Positions 55,607 to 64,000 of a stretch of DNA of 64,000 nt are shown here, one piece after another. Both the position numbers and the translations under genes were made by a program. Below the pieces are notes generated by a model. It was not told the origin of the DNA. It worked only from the letters and a program-made list of their open reading frames with translations, and made no database searches. Source of the DNA: Sulfuricaulis limicola (lineage in GTDB: Bacteria > Pseudomonadota > Gammaproteobacteria > Acidiferrobacterales > Sulfurifustaceae). Numbering within the stretch: position 1 is the first letter of the stretch; each line of letters starts with the position of its first letter. The stretch lies in the NCBI RefSeq assembly GCF_002355735.1, contig NZ_AP014879.1:1736001-1800000 (forward strand), given 5' to 3'.

Positions 55607-56464
55607 ATGCAGCGTGCAATAACCCGGGCCTGGATCGGCCTGATCGCCTTGTGCGCCATCGCGCCGCGGATCGCTGTCGCCGGATCCGATCCCGTCATTT
55701 TCGGAGTATTCCCCCGCTGGAACGCGCAGATCACGGTGCGCCACTTCACGCCGCTGGCGGCGCAGCTGGCGCGCGAGCTGGGCCGTCCCGTGCGTATCGA
55801 AACCGACAAGGATTTCGACTCCTTCATGCGCCGGGTCTATGCCGGGGAATTCGACGTGGTGCACCTGAACCAGATGCAATACGTACAGGCCCACAAGACA
55901 GCGGGCTACCGGGCCATCGCCAAGCTGTGCGACAACCCCGACTGCACGATCAGGGCGATCATCGTCACGCGCCGGGACTCGAAACTCGCAAAAGTCCGCG
56001 ATCTGAAAGGCAAGACCATCGCCTTCGGCGATCCCGGCGCGATGGTGAGCCACGTGCTGGCGAAATCGCTGCTGCTGGAATCGGCGCTGGGGCCGGAACA
56101 GTACCGGACGATATTCACCAAAAATCCACCCAATGCCCTGCTGGCCGTGTACAACGGCGAGGCGGATGCCGCGGGTGTGGGTCCGCCTGTGTTTCAGCAA
56201 CCCGAAATTCGCCAGCGGCTCGACCTCCGCGAGCTGCGGATACTGGCGGAGAGCCGGCCGATTCCGCATCTGCCGATCGCCGTGCGCCGCGACATGGATG
56301 CGAAACTGGCGCAGCGCATCCAGCAGATACTGACCGGACTCCTGCGCCGGCCCGAAGGACGGGAAATTCTCAAAAAGCTCGGCATCGAACGGTTCGAGGC
56401 GGCCGACGACGATCAATATGCGCTCGTCAGGCATCTGATGGAGGAGGAAGCCGGTGCACAGTGA
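55607..56464 (+). CDS. PhnD/AioX-like periplasmic binding protein
   Basis: 285 aa. Signal peptide to about residue 25 (IAVAGSDP). The PF12974-type phosphonate/phosphite-binding fold is shown by IFGVFPRWNAQITVRHFTPLAAQLARELGRPV, FDVVHLNQMQYVQAHK, LKGKTIAFGDPGAMVSHVLAKSLLLESAL, and NALLAVYNGEADAAGVGPPVF. Two cysteines, C108 and C113 (L-C-D-N-P-D-C), sit in one loop and could bind a thiophilic ligand. There are no ABC permease genes beside it. The kinase gene overlaps its end by 11 bases, so it is probably a sensor input, as AioX is for AioS/AioR arsenite sensing. The ligand here is unknown. Confidence 0.85.
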   Translation: MQRAITRAWIGLIALCAIAPRIAVAGSDPVIFGVFPRWNAQITVRHFTPLAAQLARELGRPVRIETDKDFDSFMRRVYAGEFDVVHLNQMQYVQAHKTAGYRAIAKLCDNPDCTIRAIIVTRRDSKLAKVRDLKGKTIAFGDPGAMVSHVLAKSLLLESALGPEQYRTIFTKNPPNALLAVYNGEADAAGVGPPVFQQPEIRQRLDLRELRILAESRPIPHLPIAVRRDMDAKLAQRIQQILTGLLRRPEGREILKKLGIERFEAADDDQYALVRHLMEEEAGAQ

Positions 56465-58339
56465 CCGGTGGATCCCCCGGTGGCACGGCATCCAGGCGCG
56501 CTTCCTGCCGGTGCTGGCAACATTCGTCATCGTCTCCATGGCGGCGCTGGGCATCACCCTGTATTTCAACCAGCGCCATATCACCCTGAACCGCTTCGAG
56601 CAGGACACGCAAAACCTCCGGCAGGTGTTGCAGGACAAGGGGAATGCCTATTCCACTTTTCTCGCGCGCATCGCGCCCCAGGGCATCCTCGCGCACGATT
56701 ATCTCCTGCTCGAAGGCTACACCGAGGAACTTTCCGCCGATGCCGATGTGGTCTATGCCGTGATCCTCAACCGCGGCCACCGGCCCATCACGCATTTCCT
56801 CAAGCGTTCCGATGCACCGGACGGCGTCGTCAACCGCGCCGGCGTGAAACCGGAACAATTCATGGAATCCCTGGCGCAAGCACGCGCCGACACCAGCCTG
56901 CTCATCGTCAGGCGCGACATCGATTACAACGGCACGATCCTGGGCAGCGTCGAAGTCGGTCTTTCCCGGGAAAAAATCGCCAGCACCCTCGCTGAGCTCA
57001 AGGTCAGCCTGGAACAGGAATTGCGCCGCATTGCCATGCTGACCGGGGGCGAGATACTGATCGCCCTCGTCATCCTGATTCTCATGAGCGAGATGGCGTT
57101 TCATCGGCTGGTGATGCGGCCGATCCGGGCCCTGGGCACGGACATGGCGCGCGTGCAGGCGGGCAACCTCGGCGCGCGCACCCGCGTGGACCGCGAGGAC
57201 GAGATTGGCTGGCTGGCGCGCGGTTTCAACAAAATGGCGGCCGATCTCCAGGATCACGTGCATAAAATCGAGGAACAACGCCTGGCCTACAAGGACATGC
57301 ACGACTACCTGGCGAACATTCTCGACAACTCGGCGGACATGATCGCCACCACGGCGCTCGACGGCTCCATCGTGGAGTTCAATGCCGCGGCGGAACGCAT
57401 TCTCGGCTACCGGCGCGACGAAGTGGTGAACCGGGCCTCGTCCTCGCTGTACTGCGATCCGCAGGAACGCGACCGCCTGTACGACAGCGCGCAAAACGGC
57501 CAGGTGGTACAGAACGCCGAAATCCGCCTGCGGTGCAAAAACGGCGAAATGATCGACGCGGAACTGACGCTGTCGCCGTTGCGCGACAACGCCGGGAACC
57601 TCATCGGCACGGTGTGCATCGGGCGGGACATCACGCGTGCCAAGGCCATGCGACGCGACTTGATCCAGGCGGAGAAGATGGCCTCGGTGGGCCAGGTTTC
57701 AGCATGGATCGCGCACCAGATCCGCAATTCGCTCGGCAGAATCCTGATGGTCGCCTCGGCGATGCAACCGGGGCGCGACGGCACCGAGGAGCAGCAGCAG
57801 ACCTGTCGCAACCTGAAGTCTTCGATTGCCGGAATGGACAACATCGTTTCCGATCTGCTCGATTACAGTCGCACGCTTTCGCTGCATCCGACGCCAGCCG
57901 ATCTCAACAGCGTGCTTGACGATCTGCTTGCCTCCCACGCTGACGGCGGCCTCAACGGCCACCACCGCATCGAGCGCGTATTCGGCCCGGATCTGCCGCT
58001 GGTACGGATAGACGTGTTCAAGATGGAACAGGCCCTGGGCAACGTGCTCAAGAACGCCATGCAGGCCATGCCGGGCGAGGGAACACTGCGGGTGGAGACA
58101 CGCCGCGGTCCCGGCGCGCGGCAGGTGACCGTGATGGTGCAGGACAGCGGTCCGGGCATTCCGCCGGAAAACCTGCAAAAGGTATTTCGCCCCTTTTTCA
58201 CAACCAAACCCGGTGGCACCGGGCTGGGCCTGGCGATCGCCTCGCGTATTGTCGAGGCGCACGGGGGCCGCGTGGCGGTCGAAAGCGCCGAAGGGCGGGG
58301 AGCCGCGTTCATTTTCATCCTGCCGGAGGTACCGCCGCG

Positions 58340-58343
<4 letters not shown>
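56454..58343 (+). CDS. Membrane sensor histidine kinase (HAMP-PAS-HisKA-HATPase)
   Basis: 629 aa from a GTG at 56454 with GGAGGA upstream; it overlaps the PhnD-like gene by 11 bases. Helix 1 (about 16-38), a periplasmic sensory region (40-195), helix 2 (197-216), HAMP (215-268, RPIRALGTDMARVQAGNLGARTRV), and PAS (about 285-400, ANILDNSADMIATTALDGSIVEFNAAAERILGYRRDEV). HisKA with the phospho-His in WIAHQIRNSLGRI (about residue 420) and an HATPase domain (IDVFKMEQALGNVLKNAMQAMPG, DSGPGIPPEN, GGTGLGLAIASRIVEAHGG) follow. The H-box H-Q-I-R-N-S-L-G is a variant of H-E-I-R-N-P-L. It probably phosphorylates the regulator encoded next. Confidence 0.93.
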
Positions 58344-59755
<1,412 letters not shown>

Positions 59756-59802
59756 CGGCGCCCCGGATTCCGCATCACCCCCTTCCTGCACGACATTCAA
59801 AT

Positions 59803-59853
59803 CGGGCATGGCCGGTGCAATCGGGCGATCATGCCCGCCCTGTCGTGCCCGAT
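59803..59853. repeat. Inverted repeats in the regulator-nucleotidase gap
   Basis: CGGGCATG (59803-59810) is the reverse complement of CATGCCCG (59830-59837). ATCGGGCA (59801-59808) also pairs with TGCCCGAT (59846-59853). They lie 100-150 bases upstream of the candidate sigma-54 promoter, the distance typical of activator-binding sites, but could equally form a terminator stem for the regulator gene. No T-run follows. Confidence 0.45.
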
Positions 59854-59925
59854 TCTCACCGCACCTCCGTCCGAACACGGATGTGCTCACACCAACATCC
59901 TAATTTCACGGGAAATATTTTTCCG

Positions 59926-59947
59926 GCGGCACGACGCGCCGTGCCGC
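59926..59947. promoter_or_regulatory. 8-bp inverted repeat next to the -24 box
   Basis: GCGGCACG (59926-59933) pairs with CGTGCCGC (59940-59947) around ACGCGC. A third GCGGCAC half lies inside the -24 region (59953-59959). It could be an operator or hairpin associated with the promoter at 59954-59969. Confidence 0.45.
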
Positions 59948-59953
59948 AACAAG

Positions 59954-59969
59954 CGGCACAACTCTTGCT
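59954..59969 (+). promoter_or_regulatory. Candidate sigma-54 (-24/-12) promoter for the nucleotidase-like gene
   Basis: CGGCAC, five bases AACTC, TTGCT; GG and GC are ten bases apart, and only the first base differs from TGGCAC-N5-TTGCW. Transcription would start near 59980, about 70 bases before the ATG at 60052, and the gene just upstream encodes a sigma-54 activator. Confidence 0.6.
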
Positions 59970-60051
59970 CCCGATAGCACGGCGTTCGCGCACCCGTTAC
60001 GGGAACGCGGATGAACCAGAACTATTCACACAACCTGGAGGAGCATTTCCC

Positions 60052-62142
60052 ATGAAAATTTCCCGTTTTCAAAAAACGGTGCTGGCGCTGGGCCTTTCCG
60101 CGCTCGCCACCACCGTGTCGCTGCCACCGGCATTCGCCGGTTCCGGCAAGGTGACACTGATTCAGACCGGCGACATCCACGGCCACCTGGTGCCGCGGCC
60201 AAACCTGCGCAGCGATGCCATCGACAGCAAGATGGAAGGCGGCGTGGCGCGCATGTACACGGTCATCAAGCAGATGCGCAACGACGCCACCAAGTGCGCA
60301 TACGTCAGCGGGAAAAAGGTATGCACCGACTATTCCCTGCTGCTCAACACCGGCGATACCTTGCAGGGCTCGGGAGAGGCGCTGTTTTCCCGCGGCCAGG
60401 CCATGATCGACGTGCTCAATAACTTCGGCTTCGTGGCCCACGCCCCCGGCAACTGGGACTTCCTCTACGGGCCGGCCCGTTTCGAGGAAACCTTCAAGGG
60501 CACCGCGACCACCCCGCCCCTGGCCAACTGGAACGCGATGGCGTCGAATCTTTATTACACCAACCAGTTTGACGATGCGGCCGTGTGCGGCGTGACGGCG
60601 ACGGATCCGGCGACCGGAACGGTCCGTCCGCGCAAGCGCGTGCTGCCAACCTACATGATCAAGCAGGTCGGCAACGTCAAGGTCGGCATCCTGGGCATGA
60701 CCACGGCACGCGCCATTGCCGCGGTCGGCACCAGCGTGACCAGGAACTACATGTTCACCGACGGCAAGACCGAGGTTCCCTGTTTCGTCGACCGGCTGCG
60801 TAACGTCGAGGGCGTCGACGTGGTGGTCATGATCTCGGAACTGGAAATGTCCCGCGACATCCAGGTCGCCGAGACCCTCGCCCCGGCCCCGGACGTGATC
60901 CTCAACTCCGACATGCACGAGCGCACCACCGCTCCCATCGTCGCGGTGAATCCCGACGGACACAAGACTCTCATCGTCGAGGAAGGCCAGGACGGCACCG
61001 TAATCGGCAAGCTGGAGCTGGCGGTGAAGAACGGCGTGATCACCAGCTGGGAATTCAAGCAGCGCGTGATTACGCAGGACATCAAGGAAGACAAGGCCAT
61101 CGCCGCCGCAGTCAAAAAGGCGCGTGCGCCCTTCCTGGCCGGCACTTTCGTGCCCGGCCAGACGGTAACGGTGGGCGGCAACACCACCATGTTGATGCGC
61201 CCGGTGGACGAGATCATCGCCTATACCCAGGTGGGCCTGCACCGTTCCAACTTCGTGGATGAGGACATGCCCGGCGTGGTCGAAGGCACCTCGCACGACC
61301 TGATCGCCGACGCCATGGCTGCCATCGGCCAGGCCGGGTCGTCGTCCATCCGCGGCTTCCGTTATGGCACCCACGTGTCGCCCGGCGGAGGCATCACCAT
61401 GGAGGACATCTACCACTACATCCCCATCGCCGCCAAGCTGGGTCGCACCGACAAGGCCTGTGGCGCCGACCTGAAGTTCGCGATCGAGAATTCGATCGGT
61501 GGCACTTTCCATCCCGATCCGGGCCAGTGGACCGGCGGCTGGATGTTCGGCTACAGCGGACTGGCCTATGATGTGGACGGCTGCGACGGCTTCATGGGCG
61601 CCACCCCGGTGAATCCGTCGCCCCTGACCTTCGCCGATCGTTACCGCCCCTGGCCCACCAATCGCGGCAGCAACATCAAGGTCAATGGCGTCGCCATCGA
61701 CGAGCTCGACATTTATGACAACCGCACCACCATCAACGGCGTCGCCAACCCGACTTATCAGAAGTGCCTGTCGGGCGACGGCAGCAACACGCCCCACGAT
61801 GGCTACACGGTCACCGGCTACTGGTATGCGGATGATCCGACCACCATCAACAACTGCAACCCCTGCCGGGGTCGCGTGGTGCAGGTCGTGAAGACCGATG
61901 GCAGCATCGTCCAGGTCGCCGGCCCGGGCGCGTCCGGTGCGCTGCCGGACAGTCTTGACGTGATGGACATCACCGAGGCCATGGTCAAGTATCTGCAGGT
62001 CAACCTGGGCGGGATGGTGACGGCCAACAACCTTCCGATCCATCGCCTGACGGTGAAGCGTCTGCCCACCATCAATCCGTACAGCTTCCCGCAGATCCAG
62101 CCGCTCAAGGGCGCTTCGACCGCGACCTGTCCGGCTCTGTAA
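60052..62142 (+). CDS. Exported 5'-nucleotidase/SoxB-fold metallophosphatase-like protein
   Basis: 696 aa with a signal peptide (cleavage near residue 29, AFA-GS). GGAGGAG lies upstream of ATG 60052. The fold is shown by LIQTGDIHGHL (D41, H43), LLLNTGDTLQGSG (D102), FVAHAPGNWDFLYGPARFE (N134-W-D, where 5'-nucleotidases have N-H-D/E), and a long C-terminal region with FAIENSIGG. Two more usual metal-ligand motifs are changed: S-E at 262-263 for S-H, and S-D-M-H at 286-289 for G-H-x-H. It may act on nucleotides or another anionic substrate with a different metal site, or be a non-catalytic binder. At least ten cysteines suggest disulfides or metal binding. Confidence 0.78.
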   Translation: MKISRFQKTVLALGLSALATTVSLPPAFAGSGKVTLIQTGDIHGHLVPRPNLRSDAIDSKMEGGVARMYTVIKQMRNDATKCAYVSGKKVCTDYSLLLNTGDTLQGSGEALFSRGQAMIDVLNNFGFVAHAPGNWDFLYGPARFEETFKGTATTPPLANWNAMASNLYYTNQFDDAAVCGVTATDPATGTVRPRKRVLPTYMIKQVGNVKVGILGMTTARAIAAVGTSVTRNYMFTDGKTEVPCFVDRLRNVEGVDVVVMISELEMSRDIQVAETLAPAPDVILNSDMHERTTAPIVAVNPDGHKTLIVEEGQDGTVIGKLELAVKNGVITSWEFKQRVITQDIKEDKAIAAAVKKARAPFLAGTFVPGQTVTVGGNTTMLMRPVDEIIAYTQVGLHRSNFVDEDMPGVVEGTSHDLIADAMAAIGQAGSSSIRGFRYGTHVSPGGGITMEDIYHYIPIAAKLGRTDKACGADLKFAIENSIGGTFHPDPGQWTGGWMFGYSGLAYDVDGCDGFMGATPVNPSPLTFADRYRPWPTNRGSNIKVNGVAIDELDIYDNRTTINGVANPTYQKCLSGDGSNTPHDGYTVTGYWYADDPTTINNCNPCRGRVVQVVKTDGSIVQVAGPGASGALPDSLDVMDITEAMVKYLQVNLGGMVTANNLPIHRLTVKRLPTINPYSFPQIQPLKGASTATCPAL

Positions 62143-62168
62143 TTTTGTAAACTGGATTCATCCAGTGA

Positions 62169-62197
62169 CGGCCCGGCAAATACCGGGCCGTTTTTTT
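62169..62197 (+). terminator. Rho-independent terminator after the nucleotidase-like gene
   Basis: CGGCCCGG (62169-62176) pairs perfectly with CCGGGCCG (62183-62190) around CAAATA and is followed by T7. It lies 27 bases after the stop codon. Confidence 0.93.
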
Positions 62198-62208
62198 GTA
62201 TTCAACGC

Positions 62209-62252
62209 GGCTAAACAAATCAGGCTGCCTGTGCACCCTGATTTGTTTAGCC
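62209..62252. repeat. Perfect 16-bp inverted repeat in the intergenic region
   Basis: GGCTAAACAAATCAGG (62209-62224) and CCTGATTTGTTTAGCC (62237-62252) are exact reverse complements around a 12-base loop. It sits between the terminator and the sensor gene, with no T-run, so it is more than a terminator stem. Candidates are a regulatory hairpin, a protein-binding site or a miniature element end; function unknown. Confidence 0.85.
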
Positions 62253-62381
62253 ATCCCAAGGGGTTTGCGCCTCTTGCCAATAAATAATGGAGTCGCATGA
62301 ATCGTAAGGCCATTAACTGGCCGCTTTTATGGTGCTATCTATAATTAGTGGTAATTACTCTAAATAAAAGTATTTTCGCCC

Positions 62382-64000
62382 ATGCTGCTGTCTGGATATC
62401 AACATCGTACAGCAGGTCATGTTTGCCACCTGGCGATGGCGATATTGTCCTGTTTCATCCTCGCCCATCCGGCCACCGCCGAAGAGACACGCGACAAACA
62501 GCTGACACTGATCGCCGTATTCCCCTCCCACTTCCCGCCGATCTTTGACACCACCAAAAACGACGTCCCGACCGGCTTCGGCATCGAAGTCATGGAAGAG
62601 ATCGCCGCGCGCGCCGGGCTGCGCATCAGCTATCGCAGTATGCCGAATTGGTCGGCGGTGGCGGCGGCGCTGGAGGCTGGACAAGCCGACCTTATTCCCA
62701 ACATGGGTATCACACCGGAGCGACAGGAGAAATTTTATTTCAGCCAGCCCCTCATGCGCATGTCTGTATCTCTGTATGTACGTGCCGGGCTGCCGGAGAT
62801 TCGTGGACTGCGGGATTTGGTCGACCAGAATCGAGTCGTAGCAACTGTCAAGATCAATGTTGGTGAAGACCTGCTCAAGGATTACACAAAGATATCTGAA
62901 AAATCCTATAACTCTGTCAATGAGGCATTTCACGCTCTGCAGGCTGGCGAGGTCGATGCCCTGATCTATCCGACACCCGTGGTAGATCGACTAATAAAAA
63001 AACTTGATCAGGAAAACCGTATCAGACGGATCGGAGAACCGCTGACCGTGATCGAACGCGCCATTGCAGTCCGCAAGGACAATCAGGCATTGCTCGACCG
63101 GCTCAACCCGGTCATCACCGAATTCGTGGGCACACCGAGATATCGTGATATTTATGATCGTTGGTATGGGGCTCCCCCGCCCTTCTGGAATACTGCGCGT
63201 GTCGCGTATCTGATTGCCGGAATACTGGGCATCACACTTCTCCTTGGTTTCTACGCCCGTTTTCGCATACTCGACCGTGCCAACGCGCGCCTGCGCGCGG
63301 CCAATGAACTCAATGCCGCCGTGCTCGCCACCGCGGTCGAGGGAATTCTCACGCTGGATGAACAAGGCGTGGTGCGTTCCGCCAACAAGGCCGCGGAAAA
63401 AATATTCGGTGTCAAAATGGTGGCGGGCGGCGGCATCACAATCAATTCCCTGCTGACAAGCGCAGAAGCCGCACAATTACTGACACACCTGGGCCACCTC
63501 GGCTGGAGCACGGTGGAAAATTCCTGGCGCGGCACCGCCAATAATGTCTGGGAATCGTTGGGTATGCGGCCGGGTAATGAGATCTTTCCCATACGCCTGG
63601 GCATTGCACCGACGATCGTGGGAACCGAACGCCTGTTCGTCTGCACCATTCACGACATGACCGAACAGCGCCGCGCCGAAAACCAGGTGGAATACCTGGC
63701 CGACCATGATCCCGTTACCGGATTTCTCAACCAGCGCGGCATCACACTGGTTTTGGGGAACCTGCTGGACCTGTTGCGCCGTCAGCACAAACCGCTTGCC
63801 TGTCTGCATATAGGCCTGTCCCGTTTCGCACAAATCAACGACACCTATGGGCGCCAGACGGGCGACGCCGTCATGGTGCAGATCGGCAATTTTCTCAGTC
63901 AGCGCCTGCGCGAGATCAATGACTCGGGCCAGGAAACCTCCCTGCCGATCGCACGCCTGGGTGGCAGTCGTTTCCTGCTGGTGCTGCCGGAATACGACCT
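62382..64000 (+). CDS. Periplasmic-sensor PAS-GGDEF protein, 5' part
   Basis: At least 539 aa; the frame runs past the window end. Signal peptide (AHPATAEE), then a bacterial extracellular solute-binding family-3 domain (about 40-260: FPPIFDTTKNDVPTGFGIEVMEEIAARAG, AALEAGQADLIPNMGITPERQEKFYFSQP). A membrane helix (273-289) and a PAS domain (about 300-430, VLATAVEGILTLDEQGVVRSANKAAEKIFG) follow. The GGDEF domain begins at DHDPVTGFLNQRG; the active-site signature reads G-G-S-R-F (residues 527-531) instead of GGDEF, so cyclic-di-GMP synthesis is unlikely from this domain. An EAL domain may follow outside the window. ATG 62382 has no clear ribosome site. Confidence 0.87.
   Translation, partial: MLLSGYQHRTAGHVCHLAMAILSCFILAHPATAEETRDKQLTLIAVFPSHFPPIFDTTKNDVPTGFGIEVMEEIAARAGLRISYRSMPNWSAVAAALEAGQADLIPNMGITPERQEKFYFSQPLMRMSVSLYVRAGLPEIRGLRDLVDQNRVVATVKINVGEDLLKDYTKISEKSYNSVNEAFHALQAGEVDALIYPTPVVDRLIKKLDQENRIRRIGEPLTVIERAIAVRKDNQALLDRLNPVITEFVGTPRYRDIYDRWYGAPPPFWNTARVAYLIAGILGITLLLGFYARFRILDRANARLRAANELNAAVLATAVEGILTLDEQGVVRSANKAAEKIFGVKMVAGGGITINSLLTSAEAAQLLTHLGHLGWSTVENSWRGTANNVWESLGMRPGNEIFPIRLGIAPTIVGTERLFVCTIHDMTEQRRAENQVEYLADHDPVTGFLNQRGITLVLGNLLDLLRRQHKPLACLHIGLSRFAQINDTYGRQTGDAVMVQIGNFLSQRLREINDSGQETSLPIARLGGSRFLLVLPEYD

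Noticed and set aside
60022-62043. Long open frame on the minus strand opposite the nucleotidase-like gene
   Set aside because: It mirrors the codon pattern of the real gene in high-GC DNA, is His/Asp/Val-rich with no domain, and has no ribosome site. The plus-strand frame has a signal peptide and family motifs.
62209-62252. Integron attC site
   Set aside because: The arms are fully symmetric and the ends read GCTAAAC/GTTTAGC, which do not fit the RYYYAAC/GTTRRRY core sites. No integrase or cassette array is present.

Overview
The window reads as high-GC proteobacterial chromosome, most likely a gammaproteobacterium. The evidence is the block recA-recX-alaS-lysC-csrA-tRNA-Ser-tRNA-Arg, together with cinA, pgpA and a YoaA/DinG helicase. 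Members of the Acidiferrobacterales or Chromatiales would fit, but the species cannot be read from these bases. I see no transposase, CRISPR array, rRNA, prophage or plasmid gene.

Left part (1-39.6 kb): an exopolysaccharide (EPS) locus of the exosortase-A (XrtA) type, transcribed mostly on the minus strand, from right to left. It begins at 39.4 kb with the priming sugar transferase, preceded by a very good sigma-54 promoter motif. An export protein, chain-length protein, CpsD-like ATPase, TIGR03016-like beta-barrel, ExeA-like ATPase and DUF3473 polysaccharide deacetylase follow. Then comes a CDP-sugar branch: SAF-domain oxidoreductase, rfbF, PIG-L deacetylase, glutamate-semialdehyde-aminomutase-like transaminase, rfbG and an RfbC-like epimerase. 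Next are the assembly and decoration genes: five or six glycosyltransferases, a pyruvyltransferase, a flippase, a methyltransferase-kinase fusion, a NodB deacetylase, an asparagine-synthase-like amidotransferase and an O-antigen-ligase/polymerase. The exosortase itself is not in the window. At the far left, plus-strand genes encode secreted or lipid-anchored partners: Fn3 lipoproteins, a DUF4038 glycosidase-like protein and a beta-helix protein. A UDP-sugar epimerase and the end of a DUF3187 protein complete that end.

Middle part (39.7-51.7 kb): housekeeping genes on the minus strand. These are two tRNAs, csrA, lysC, alaS, recX, recA, cinA, a TauE/SafE exporter, an amino-acid permease, pgpA and a DinG-family helicase. 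Several gene junctions carry long intergenic inverted repeats. recX has no ATG, GTG or TTG that would give a full-length protein and appears to start at a CTG overlapping the recA stop codon.

Right part (51.8-64 kb, plus strand): a TatT-DctP-DctQ-DctM TRAP transporter operon with overlapping genes. It is followed by a three-gene signalling operon (PhnD-like periplasmic binding protein, membrane histidine kinase, sigma-54 response regulator). Next comes a candidate -24/-12 promoter and the gene it would drive, an exported 5'-nucleotidase/SoxB-fold protein with altered metal-ligand motifs. The window ends inside a gene for a periplasmic-sensor PAS-GGDEF protein whose GGDEF signature is degenerate.

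The strongest leads are the AioXSR-like three-component system with its putative sigma-54 target, the CDP-sugar branch, the shared C-terminal tail of two secreted proteins beside Fn3 lipoproteins, and the recX CTG start.
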